Shown one piece after another: positions 15,065-23,148 of a stretch of 64,000 nt of DNA (within the stretch, counting starts at the first letter, position 1; the number at the start of each line of letters is the position of its first letter). Both the position numbers and the translations under genes were made by a program. Location: positions 1 to 64,000 of the forward strand of contig NZ_JACIEP010000016.1 in assembly GCF_014196915.1 (NCBI RefSeq). Direction: 5' to 3'. The notes beneath the pieces were generated by a model, which searched no databases, was not told where the DNA came from, and saw only the letters and a list, made by a program, of their open reading frames with translations. Source of the stretch: Dysgonomonas hofstadii. Lineage in GTDB: Bacteria; Bacteroidota; Bacteroidia; Bacteroidales; Dysgonomonadaceae.

Positions 15065-15832
15065 ATGAACAATTCAATGCTACGAAGTGTATTTCTCTTC
15101 CTATGTGCCGTTATACTGTCAGTAGGAATAGGTTATTTTCTAACAGTGCGAGAAACGGACAAAGATTTCAGAGAGTTTCAGAAAAGGTATGTAGACAATG
15201 CGTTCAAGGCAAGTAATAATATCTGTGCATATTTTGATACCGAAGTATACGGGAAGTATATTGAAAATACTGGGGAATATGGTACATTCAATTATGAAAG
15301 AGGTGGCTTTAACTTTATTTTTGCTACCAAGCATTTAGACGGACTTTCTTTCCATACATATGAAATTCAATCTAAGGATATGGAATATTTAATTCCTAAA
15401 GAGAGTGCTATTCTAAGGAATCCTATCGCTCCTCCGTCCGAAACCAATATTGAAGCTATAATGCCTCAATATCGCACACCGATACAACAAGGGTATGTAA
15501 TGGCAAAAGACCATATCTTAAAATCTGAGTTTATAGACTTCAAAAGGATTCCAGAGCAATATCTTGTATTAACAACTATCTCAATATGGAAGACTAAATA
15601 TTATTATGTTAGAAAATATAATAGTAGCCAACCTCAGTATAGTTCTGTCAAATTCAATGATTTTGAACTATTGTACAGTATCATATTTTCGGAATATAAT
15701 ATACAGAGTAACAATGACCTGATAAACAAAACATGGTTAAATTATTCCCTTATTGGGATTGCTATATCTATCATATTAGCTTCTATCTATTTGATTCTAA
15801 CCAAAAAGAAGAGAGATGTCTCAGAAGAATAA
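15065..15832 (+). CDS. Two-TM membrane protein of unknown function
   Basis: The 255-residue protein has one membrane helix at about 7-27 and another at about 227-246, ending in a lysine-rich tail. The roughly 195 residues between them, probably outside the cytoplasmic membrane, have no recognised domain. Its end overlaps the start of a small membrane-protein gene by 17 bases, and a thermonuclease gene follows, so the three look like one operon placed after the large hairpin. It could be an anchor or partner for the exported proteins of element B, but this is a guess from context. Confidence 0.65.
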   Translation: MNNSMLRSVFLFLCAVILSVGIGYFLTVRETDKDFREFQKRYVDNAFKASNNICAYFDTEVYGKYIENTGEYGTFNYERGGFNFIFATKHLDGLSFHTYEIQSKDMEYLIPKESAILRNPIAPPSETNIEAIMPQYRTPIQQGYVMAKDHILKSEFIDFKRIPEQYLVLTTISIWKTKYYYVRKYNSSQPQYSSVKFNDFELLYSIIFSEYNIQSNNDLINKTWLNYSLIGIAISIILASIYLILTKKKRDVSEE

Positions 15833-15980
15833 TTTTGCAGAAAGAGTTAAAGATTGGCTTATAACAATAGGTATTTTACTACTTATACTCTTTGTTATAG
15901 CAGCAAATTTAGATACTTGTACCAGTAGTTATAAAGGCTCTTATGAAGACTATAATCCATCTATAGATTCTCATTGGTAA
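15816..15980 (+). CDS. Small single-TM protein, 54 residues
   Basis: An ATG at 15816 opens a 54-codon frame to the TAA at 15978-15980. It has a short basic N-terminus (MSQKNNFAERVKDW), one hydrophobic helix (LITIGILLLILFVIAANL) and a polar tail. It overlaps the previous gene by 17 bases and ends 4 bases before the thermonuclease ATG, spacing typical of a coupled operon gene. The family is not recognised. It may be a small subunit or immunity-like protein. Confidence 0.6.
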   Translation: MSQKNNFAERVKDWLITIGILLLILFVIAANLDTCTSSYKGSYEDYNPSIDSHW

Positions 15981-15984
15981 TGAT

Positions 15985-16446
15985 ATGAAACAGATGTTTG
16001 TCATATGTTTTATACTACTTGGAATTAATGACACTATTCTCACAGGTCGGATAGTCAGGGTCGCAGACGGCGACACAGTAACCCTCCTCACTGACCAACG
16101 AGAACAAATACGGGTGCGGTTAGACGGTATAGATGCGCCAGAACGAGGGCAGGACTACGGGTATAAGGCAACTCTATTTGTTCGTGAAATGTGTTACAAC
16201 AAGCCTGTAATAGTCCATAAAAAGGGTGTTGACCGATACGGTCGTGTACTGGGGGTCTTGTATGTCGATGGAATGAATGTAAATGAGGCTTTAGTAAGAA
16301 ACGGTTTAGCGTGGCACTATAAACATTACAGCAAAGACCAGACCCTTGACAGCCTTGAACGGCAAGCCAGAAAGGAGCGGTTAAACATATGGAGTATGGA
16401 AAAGCCTATAGCCCCGTGGGAATATCGGAGGATGAAAAAGAGGTGA
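15985..16446 (+). CDS. Secreted thermonuclease (SNase family)
   Basis: The 153-residue protein has a short hydrophobic leader, then GRIVRVADGDTVTL, RVRLDGIDAPERGQ and, further on, GVDRYGRVLGVLYVDG with VNEALVRNGLAWHY. These match staphylococcal nuclease: the Asp of DGDTV, the Arg of RLDGIDAPE and the second active-site Arg in DRYGR are all present. Such enzymes cut DNA and RNA with calcium outside the cell or in the periplasm. It follows two membrane-protein genes. On element B it could serve as an exported effector or simply a nutrient nuclease. Confidence 0.88.
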   Translation: MKQMFVICFILLGINDTILTGRIVRVADGDTVTLLTDQREQIRVRLDGIDAPERGQDYGYKATLFVREMCYNKPVIVHKKGVDRYGRVLGVLYVDGMNVNEALVRNGLAWHYKHYSKDQTLDSLERQARKERLNIWSMEKPIAPWEYRRMKKR

Positions 16447-16631
16447 TACATATATATTCATGATTGATTTAGAGTATATCTATGTTCTTATTGTTGAATA
16501 TTTTCATATTTAGAAAAGAATTATTTGTTATTTTTTGTAAAATAATGTTTATATTGTGCATAATTTGTTACGTCAATTATCTATTGGAGGTAAGAAGTAT
16601 ATTTATTTTATTTTTTGACCTGTTTTAATAC

Positions 16632-17969
16632 ATGAAAGCATATAAATACATATTGATATTTCCCTTGCTTTTGTCAATTAGCACATTTGGGCAAGTGCCT
16701 GTGATTACAACACCACAGCCAACTACACCATCACGCAGTATCATTGTTGGACGCACTAATAATCGAAACAATCCAACACCTGATATCCCTACTTTTCCAA
16801 CCAATAACCGCAATCAGCAACAACTGAATATCTATGAGCAGGACAGGCTTACTGTCGAGCGTATGAATATGATGCAAAGGCAAAATCAATTTGAAGAAGA
16901 ACTGGCAAGCTATTCATCTGTGCAATTCGATTTACCATCTTGGTCAGGGGCACAGGGCACAGAACATTATTACCAAACAGCAGGGAAACTGATTGATATG
17001 TTGAATGGCAAAGCACCACTTAATCTCAAAGATGCTGTATTTGCTGTTGAGAACACCTACTTTGAAGGATTGTTAGATGAAAAGATATATGATGAAGCTA
17101 TTTCTCAGATGGCTACCATAGCCCGATTAAAAGCAGGACAGGACGGTCTTAACTGGAACAATCCCACAACAAAGAATCTTATGTTGTATCGGGTTATGGC
17201 TGATACATTGAGAGTCAAATTTCCAATGAGGGAAAGAGCATCTACTTCTTTTCCTATGCAATATGACTTTGAAGACTTTAGAGGGGAGCAAGATTTTTCA
17301 AAATTATTTATTACAAAACTTCTTTCATCTCATAAAGGGCAATGCCATTCTTTACCACTCTTATATCTTATTCTTTGTGAAAAGGTAGGAGCAGAAGCAA
17401 GCCTTGCATTTTCTCCCCAACATTCTTATATCAAGTTTAAAGACAGGAATAACAACTGGCATAACCTTGAACTGACACAGGGCATGATGACAACAGACGC
17501 TTTTATTATTGGTTCTGGGTTTATCAATGCAGCAGCTATAAAACACGGTGTTTATATGCAGCCCCAAAGCAAGAAACAAGTAATAGCACATTGTCTATCA
17601 GACCTTGCTTCGGGTTATATTCATAAATACGGTTATGATAAATTTGTGATTCAATGTATAGATTCTGTTTTAGCTTATGCACCGACTAACACATCAGCAC
17701 TGGCAATGAAATCTAATTATCATTCTATACATCTGTCTTACGCAGCCCATCAGGTAGGCAGCCCGCCCCCTGACACCTTGAAAGTCCATTATCCAGATAT
17801 TTATAAATTGTTTGAGCAGCGGAATAATGTTTACCGCCGACTGGATGAAATCGGATTTGTGGAAATACCGAAAGAGGTATATGAAAGCTGGCTAAATTCA
17901 GCAAATGAAGAAAAAGAAAGGCGGGAGCATGACATCAGGTATAAGAGTGCATTACGACTAATTGAATAA
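16632..17969 (+). CDS. Secreted transglutaminase-like protein A
   Basis: The 445-residue protein starts with a signal peptide (about residues 1-20) and a Pro/Thr/Asn-rich linker. Its core has KGQCHSLPLLYLIL, then QHSYIKF and NLELTQG, giving a Cys, His and acidic residue in the order of transglutaminase-like cysteine peptidases. A helical C-terminus follows. It is clearly paralogous to the 360-residue protein at 19412-20494, which keeps the same three motifs. The Rhs-tip protease lies between the two copies. Such enzymes may cut or crosslink proteins; here they could process or partner the protease. The fold call is from motifs only. Confidence 0.65.
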   Translation: MKAYKYILIFPLLLSISTFGQVPVITTPQPTTPSRSIIVGRTNNRNNPTPDIPTFPTNNRNQQQLNIYEQDRLTVERMNMMQRQNQFEEELASYSSVQFDLPSWSGAQGTEHYYQTAGKLIDMLNGKAPLNLKDAVFAVENTYFEGLLDEKIYDEAISQMATIARLKAGQDGLNWNNPTTKNLMLYRVMADTLRVKFPMRERASTSFPMQYDFEDFRGEQDFSKLFITKLLSSHKGQCHSLPLLYLILCEKVGAEASLAFSPQHSYIKFKDRNNNWHNLELTQGMMTTDAFIIGSGFINAAAIKHGVYMQPQSKKQVIAHCLSDLASGYIHKYGYDKFVIQCIDSVLAYAPTNTSALAMKSNYHSIHLSYAAHQVGSPPPDTLKVHYPDIYKLFEQRNNVYRRLDEIGFVEIPKEVYESWLNSANEEKERREHDIRYKSALRLIE

Positions 17970-17985
17970 CTTAAATCAATCATAT

Positions 17986-19005
17986 ATGAAACGAGCAGCA
18001 TTATTTTTAGGTATTTTGTTTGTGACCTGTTTAGTCACGCAGGCGCAGGAGGACATATTTAAGAAGCATGGGATAACAAAAGAACCGCTTACGTTGAGTA
18101 AGGGAAAGTATAAAGAAACATTTTACAATGAAGAGATAATGCAGGTAGGTACTGTATTAATCAACACCCATACTAACAAGGTTGTTAAATTCTTGGAAGA
18201 AGATACTACTAAATATGCTTACAGGGCAGAAACTACAAGCCGTTTTTTAACTGTTGACCCGTTGGCGGAAGAATTTTATAGTTGGTCGCCATATGTATAT
18301 GTGATGAATAATCCTATAAATGCCGTAGATTTAAGAGGAGATAGTGTGTGGTTTACTATAGATAATGATATTGCAACAATGCACGTCACAGGGAAAGTAA
18401 TCAATCGTTCGAGTGATAATATTAACATGGCACGTGCAGCCAAGAACCTTGCATCTGGTATTTCAAAAGCCTTTGGCGGAAAATTTGAGGTAAATGGAAA
18501 AACCTATACAATGAAAACTGATGTTCAAATTACAGCAGCAAGTTCAATGGATGATGTTTCAGCATCAGACCACTTATTTGTATTGTCAGATAAGATAGAG
18601 CCAGCTGATATTCCTGGACGAGCAGCAACAAACGAAATGGGGGGAAAAGTAATGTCTATTTGGGCTGGCGATTTTGCTGATGACAATTGGCTTAGTAATA
18701 CTTTATCATATAACAATACTCGCAGTTCTGTACATGAATTTGGGCATGCTTTAGGATTATCACATGAAAGTGCAAGCGGATGGCGTAATTTAATGGTACA
18801 AGGTGCAGGGGGAACAAATGTCACTTCTAGTCAGAGAGGCTCTATCATTTATAATTACCAACAAGGAAGACTTAATAAAGGCTCTAATTCAATGATAGTA
18901 GGAGGAGCAAGGCAGCCAAATCCGACTTATAAATATTATAACACCAATAACAAAAGATTCGAAGTTATACACATAAATAGTATCGGATTAAATCATAAAT
19001 ATTAA
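17986..19005 (+). CDS. Exported Rhs-core-tip fused to a metzincin metalloprotease
   Basis: The start is placed at the ATG at 17986, which begins a signal peptide (MKRAALFLGILFVTC, then LVTQAQ). At about 84-118 the protein has SRFLTVDPLAEEFYSWSPYV followed by NNPINAVDLRGD, the hallmark end of Rhs-repeat cores. After it comes a domain with HEFGHALGLSH at 250-260, the zinc motif HExxHxxGxxH, and RNLMVQ at about 267-272, a likely Met-turn, so it is a metzincin. A full Rhs protein is over 1000 residues; here only the tip and toxin-like domain remain in a 339-residue exported protein. It could be a compact effector. The gene ends 2 bases before a small membrane-protein gene. Confidence 0.78.
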   Translation: MKRAALFLGILFVTCLVTQAQEDIFKKHGITKEPLTLSKGKYKETFYNEEIMQVGTVLINTHTNKVVKFLEEDTTKYAYRAETTSRFLTVDPLAEEFYSWSPYVYVMNNPINAVDLRGDSVWFTIDNDIATMHVTGKVINRSSDNINMARAAKNLASGISKAFGGKFEVNGKTYTMKTDVQITAASSMDDVSASDHLFVLSDKIEPADIPGRAATNEMGGKVMSIWAGDFADDNWLSNTLSYNNTRSSVHEFGHALGLSHESASGWRNLMVQGAGGTNVTSSQRGSIIYNYQQGRLNKGSNSMIVGGARQPNPTYKYYNTNNKRFEVIHINSIGLNHKY

Positions 19006-19007
19006 TT

Positions 19008-19403
19008 ATGCAAAAAAAAATAATCTTTGGAACTATATTAATTATTATTATAATTTTCATTGTGGGTTTAGTTCCTAAAAGAAATACAAACATATATTTA
19101 TCCCTTGCTGGATATTCTCCGTATGATAGAATAGATATGCAAATAGATATTGACGGCGAAAGACTTTTTTCGGATACAGTTATTTATTCGGCTTTTATAC
19201 CTGATAAATTAAATCATTCTATGAGATTAGGATTTCATCAAATCTCAGTGAAGTCAAATTCTTTAAATATTAGAGAGGACAAAACAATATTTCTATTTTT
19301 CAATCAATATATTATTATTGAATTTTTTAATGAGGTTGAATTCATAAGAGATAGTCCCGAGTTTAATATAAGGACAAATTCAAATCCTTATTATATAGAA
19401 TAA
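19008..19403 (+). CDS. Small membrane-anchored protein, possible immunity protein
   Basis: The 131-residue protein has an N-terminal helix (IIFGTILIIIIIFIVGLVP) and about 105 beta-rich residues, with no recognised domain. It begins 2 bases after the metzincin gene stops and ends 8 bases before the second transglutaminase-like gene. In polymorphic-toxin loci a gene in this place usually encodes the immunity protein, and an anchored domain on the outer side of the membrane would fit an exported protease. The role is inferred from position only. Confidence 0.55.
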   Translation: MQKKIIFGTILIIIIIFIVGLVPKRNTNIYLSLAGYSPYDRIDMQIDIDGERLFSDTVIYSAFIPDKLNHSMRLGFHQISVKSNSLNIREDKTIFLFFNQYIIIEFFNEVEFIRDSPEFNIRTNSNPYYIE

Positions 19404-19411
19404 CTAGTACT

Positions 19412-20494
19412 ATGAAAGTCAAATTGTCGTTTTTATTGTTAGGTATTTGCTTAAATATCCTCATTTTAAGAAGTCAAAATATAGATTTGTTAGAAAATAT
19501 TTATGAACAATCATATAACTATATTAATAGTATGTTAAAGGATAGCGTTCCTTTAAGTTTTAGAGATGCTGTTTTTATTTCCGAATACGCTTACTATGAT
19601 GGGATGTTAGATACTCAACTAATAAACGAGCAATATGAAACCATTTGCCGTTTAATAAATGGTCTTTCTCAATCTGAACTAATTACTTATACAGAGAAAG
19701 ATAAAGATATAATTACCAAACATGCAGCTATATTTAAAGTTCTAACAGATACTATTTTAATCCCTGTTGATTCTCTCCTTATTTATGAACATAAGCCACT
19801 AACTTATGACTTTGAAGACCCTTTAGGTCAGGCAGATTGGACTAAGATGTTTGTCTCTAAATTATTAAAGACCCGAAAGGGCAACTGTCATTCATTACCC
19901 TATTTATATAAAATCCTTGCTGACCAGTTTAATATTCCTTGCCAACTTGCCTTTGCTCCCAACCATATCTATATCAAATTATTTTCTGAAAAATCAGGAT
20001 GGTATAATACAGAGCTAACAAGCGGAACATTCCCGATTGACGCATGGATAATCGCTTCTGGATATGTGACTATTGATGCTATACGAAACGGCTTATATAT
20101 GGATACACTTCGCAACAAACAAGCCGTAGCCAATTGCCTTGTAGATTTGGCGCAGGGCTATCAACACAAATATGGTAAAGACAATCCCGAATTTGTCATC
20201 AAATGTTGTAATAAGGTTTTAGAATATCATCCTACTAATGTAAATGCCATCCTTACCAAAGCCGAAGCGCAAAAGCATTATATCCATTCATTGATGAAAG
20301 CTAAGAATCTGAAAAGCCCCGAAGCCCTTTTCTCTGATGAAAATATAAAAAATATGTATGCTGAAATGGAATCCTTATATATTGAACTTCATAAATCAGG
20401 CTATCGGCGTATGCCAGAAGAAATGTATTCCGAATGGCTCAATCTGCTTAGAAGTGAGCCAGATAAATATATAAATAAGTCATTGAGCCAGTAA
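19412..20494 (+). CDS. Secreted transglutaminase-like protein B
   Basis: The 360-residue protein has a signal peptide (about 1-21) and lacks the Pro-rich linker of its paralog at 16632. It keeps KGNCHSLPYLYKIL, then NHIYIKLF and NTELTSG, the proposed Cys-His-Glu set, and shares DAVFxxE, YDFEDPLG and HKYG stretches. The C-terminus has a helical repeat-like part (EFVIKCCNKVLEYHPTNVNA) similar to a TPR pair. Two diverged copies around one protease gene suggest a working pair rather than a recent duplication. The function is unknown. Confidence 0.65.
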   Translation: MKVKLSFLLLGICLNILILRSQNIDLLENIYEQSYNYINSMLKDSVPLSFRDAVFISEYAYYDGMLDTQLINEQYETICRLINGLSQSELITYTEKDKDIITKHAAIFKVLTDTILIPVDSLLIYEHKPLTYDFEDPLGQADWTKMFVSKLLKTRKGNCHSLPYLYKILADQFNIPCQLAFAPNHIYIKLFSEKSGWYNTELTSGTFPIDAWIIASGYVTIDAIRNGLYMDTLRNKQAVANCLVDLAQGYQHKYGKDNPEFVIKCCNKVLEYHPTNVNAILTKAEAQKHYIHSLMKAKNLKSPEALFSDENIKNMYAEMESLYIELHKSGYRRMPEEMYSEWLNLLRSEPDKYINKSLSQ

Positions 20495-20710
20495 AGAAGA
20501 TGTCTAATGAGTAGCCTAATGGAGATATAGATAGAATAGGGTAGACGCAAAATATTATCTATTAAACCAATATTAATTTAACAGATTTTTGCTATTGAAT
20601 TAACAGATACTTTTCTTCTGATTACTTCCGAAAGTCAGGGGAGTAAAAATCCCACCAGACCAAGCGAGTGTAGATATACGGTCGGAGAACATCCACCCCC
20701 TGACCTCTGA

Positions 20711-21421
20711 CTATTTACCTCGTCTCTCAATAGTTCTAAGAAATTCTTTGATTTTTTGAAATTTCTCCTGATTATTTAATATGTTGTCCTCATTTTCATG
20801 TAAGCCCTTAGGCATAACCCCGAACAAGTTTAACATATCGAACATGAATGACGCTTCGTTAGTTTTTAGATATTTAGAATTCTTATCAAATATATCTCTT
20901 GCTTTGAGTTGAGATACAATATAGTCAATTACAAAAGGTAAGGATAAATCTTTGTATACAGGTATACCTTTGTGTATTATTTTTTGAGAGAGATTAGCAA
21001 TTTTTGTTACTTGCTCTTCACTATATAAGGGGCAAAGATTCTTAGCAGGGAATTCCAAAGTTGTCATGTATGAAGTATGCCAAAAAGATAATTCCATATC
21101 TATTTTTGCCCTAAGATGTTTTATTAATTTCTCCTGTTGAATTTTATGAGAGATATTGCCTGATGAAATCCTAAGGTAGTTTTTTTCTTTGCTTGCTTCA
21201 ATAAGGGTCAATAGTAGTACTGCAAGTTCATACCTATTCTTAATCTCCTCATTATCTGCAAGATTCTTGAAAGTTGCAGGAGTTCTTAAGAAAACAAATA
21301 AACAGGCAGCTTCTTCGGTTAATACTATACCACTATCTTTAGCTAATGATAATATATGTTGTTGATTGTCTAATACAAATTGCTCATCTTCCTTTGTGAA
21401 AAAGTGTTCATATTCACTCAT
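20711..21421 (-). CDS. Hypothetical protein beside the integrase of element B
   Basis: The 236-residue, largely helical protein is not recognised. It has no signal peptide or membrane helix. It starts 89 bases downstream of the integrase stop, beyond a terminator hairpin, and reads in the same direction. Its place matches that of the unknown gene at 10139 in element A, though the sequences are not obviously alike. It could be an element maintenance protein. Confidence 0.6.
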   Translation of the reverse strand: MSEYEHFFTKEDEQFVLDNQQHILSLAKDSGIVLTEEAACLFVFLRTPATFKNLADNEEIKNRYELAVLLLTLIEASKEKNYLRISSGNISHKIQQEKLIKHLRAKIDMELSFWHTSYMTTLEFPAKNLCPLYSEEQVTKIANLSQKIIHKGIPVYKDLSLPFVIDYIVSQLKARDIFDKNSKYLKTNEASFMFDMLNLFGVMPKGLHENEDNILNNQEKFQKIKEFLRTIERRGK

Positions 21422-21451
21422 AACCTCATATTCACTATATTGATAATTAAA

Positions 21452-21487
21452 AAAGGACTTACCTAAATAAACTAAGATAAGTCCTTT
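21452..21487 (-). terminator. Terminator of the element B integrase
   Basis: AAAGGACTTA (21452-21461) pairs exactly with TAAGTCCTTT (21478-21487). On the minus strand the stem is followed by a run of T, so it stops transcription of the integrase gene. Confidence 0.75.
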
Positions 21488-21510
21488 ACAAAAATAGGAA
21501 TATAATCCGA

Positions 21511-22827
21511 TTATCCGTTGAATATACTCATAAATGCTTTGTCTGTTTGCTCTGTGTCAAAGTCTCCCATATATGCCTCTGTTACCTTGATAGAGCTATG
21601 AGCAAACAAGTTCTTAAGGACGCCGTTATCAATATTCTTTATCTTGGCAATCCTACCAAAGCTATGCCTAGCAATGTGAAATGATACTGGCTTTTCAATC
21701 TTAGCTAACTTGGCTACCTGTTTCAGATATTTGTTGATGAGAGCATTCTTGGTACTTATCTGATTGAATAATTTAACTTTCATGTCAGCGGAGAGTGTAT
21801 CCTTCTGCTCCTGTGTCACGGCTTTTGCGTAGGATGCAGATGAGTCCAACAAAGGAAAGATGTAATCATTTGGCTTACTGTCTTCCTTGCGATACAAAGA
21901 AAGTATATCTAATGCTTGTGGAACAAGGAGGATATTTTTGTATTTATGATTCTTACCCATCTCATACTCTAAACGACCTTCCTTTGAAATGTTTCCCCAT
22001 CTCAACTGTATCAGGTCACCAGCCCTTATACCAGCGCAATAGAAGCTAAATAAGAAGTAATTACGACAATGCCACTGCAAACTACCCACAGACAGATTAA
22101 GAGTCGCCATGGCGTCAATTTCAGCCTCATTGAGCTTTTGTTTCATCGTTCGAACTCCTTTGTATTGGAAAATATGAAATGGGTTGTCATCATGTTTCAT
22201 ATATCTCTCTATCTTAGTTGCTCTGTTTACAAGTGTTTTGAATATATTGAACACTATAGCTATTGTATTAGGGTGTAATATCTTATCGGGAATTCGCTCA
22301 TTCTTAAGCGTATGGAGGTAGGCTTCAAATTTAGATAGCAAAGCTGGGGTAAGCTCGCCGAACGTCAGGTCTCGGACTTTGCCGTGACTGTCGGTAAGGA
22401 AAGCCTGTAACTTATTGCAGAAGCCGTTGTATTTCTTGTAGTTCCTAAAACTTCCACTATTATATAGAAACTGTGTTCGCTCCCGTGCATAGGTTAAGAA
22501 TGAGTGTTGTATGTCACCTTCTTTGATACGATACATTACACTGTCAGCCGATGTAGAGAGACTGTCTCCCTTAAGACTGTTGTATACCTCTTCTGCCTTC
22601 TCTAATTCGGATAATAGAATATCATTCCACTTCTTGAAGTTGGGCTCTGAATTCTTTATCCATTGCCCTCGTTTACGTTTAGAGTCGAAATCGGTGAGCC
22701 TGTTGACTGCAATAGGCATTTTAATCTTTTTTGGCTTACCATCCTTGCTTATCCTCAAATAGATAGGATAAGCCCTGTTCTTGTTCGGTCTGCGATTTAG
22801 TTCAAAATTGAAACTTGTGTGCCCCAT
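21511..22827 (-). CDS. Tyrosine integrase of element B
   Basis: The 438-residue protein has the three-domain plan of Bacteroidetes element integrases: an N-terminal arm-binding domain (GHTSFNFELNRRPNKN), a SAM-like core-binding domain around 105-210 and a catalytic domain. The active site is complete: Arg in CAGIRAGDL, HIARHSFG (HxxR), His in FAHSSIKVT and Tyr in EAYMGDF. It lies about 260 bases from the right core. A TAACTTTG box on the minus strand at 22859-22866 is its promoter. Unlike the integrase of element A it appears intact, so element B may still excise. Confidence 0.92.
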   Translation of the reverse strand: MGHTSFNFELNRRPNKNRAYPIYLRISKDGKPKKIKMPIAVNRLTDFDSKRKRGQWIKNSEPNFKKWNDILLSELEKAEEVYNSLKGDSLSTSADSVMYRIKEGDIQHSFLTYARERTQFLYNSGSFRNYKKYNGFCNKLQAFLTDSHGKVRDLTFGELTPALLSKFEAYLHTLKNERIPDKILHPNTIAIVFNIFKTLVNRATKIERYMKHDDNPFHIFQYKGVRTMKQKLNEAEIDAMATLNLSVGSLQWHCRNYFLFSFYCAGIRAGDLIQLRWGNISKEGRLEYEMGKNHKYKNILLVPQALDILSLYRKEDSKPNDYIFPLLDSSASYAKAVTQEQKDTLSADMKVKLFNQISTKNALINKYLKQVAKLAKIEKPVSFHIARHSFGRIAKIKNIDNGVLKNLFAHSSIKVTEAYMGDFDTEQTDKAFMSIFNG

Positions 22828-22858
22828 ACTGAATAAAAATTAAGTGTTACTACTAATG

Positions 22859-22866
22859 CAAAGTTA
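22859..22866 (-). promoter_or_regulatory. Promoter box of the element B integrase
   Basis: CAAAGTTA on the plus strand reads TAACTTTG, a TAnnTTTG box 32 bases upstream of the integrase ATG. Just upstream is a dyad (GGGGAA at 22893 against TTCCCC at 22919) that may be a control site. Confidence 0.55.
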
Positions 22867-22944
22867 ACACCCTATTAGAGCATAACTTAGGGGAAGATAA
22901 AAGAGTCTTTGAGACTGTTTTCCCCTAATGCATAGGTCATCAAA

Positions 22945-22965
22945 ACTGCATAAAAAACTGCATAA
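22945..22965. promoter_or_regulatory. Arm-type integrase sites, right end of element B
   Basis: ACTGCATAA occurs at 22945-22953 and 22957-22965, matching the pair at 12531-12550. It sits between the integrase gene and the right core in a stretch of about 320 bases (22828-23148) that has no gene. Confidence 0.6.
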
Positions 22966-23084
22966 TTTTTATCTACATTCTATTACATCGCATTACATTC
23001 ATATCACACTAATAAATTCATAAATCATTCATTGATAGAGTAGTTAGAGTGTAATCGAAAGTAATCTAATGTAGATTCAGTGTT

Positions 23085-23100
23085 GCGGATCTGGGTACTT
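23085..23100. other. Right attachment core of element B
   Basis: GCGGATCTGGGTACTT is identical to 12462-12477. It is followed at about 23105-23130 by a hairpin (CCTGATAG against CTGTCAGG) and a T-rich stretch, which may be the original terminator of the target. Confidence 0.75.
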
Positions 23101-23148
23101 TAAAATCCTGATAGGGAAATCTGTCAGGCTTATTTTGTTATTTAGCCA

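Larger units (their letters stand above)
12462..23100. mobile_element. Integrative element B, about 10.6 kb, with an Rhs-tip protease cargo
   Basis: The element is bounded by perfect 16-bp direct repeats and has ACTGCATAA arm-type sites inside both ends (12531-12550 and 22945-22965). Its intact tyrosine integrase lies at the right end, in the same orientation as that of element A. The left part has a HTH protein, a gpII-type replication protein and a noncoding stretch with a large hairpin; the middle is a secreted-protein cargo. No mobilisation or conjugation gene was recognised. Two elements in the same orientation with one shared core fit successive insertion at one site. Confidence 0.78.
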
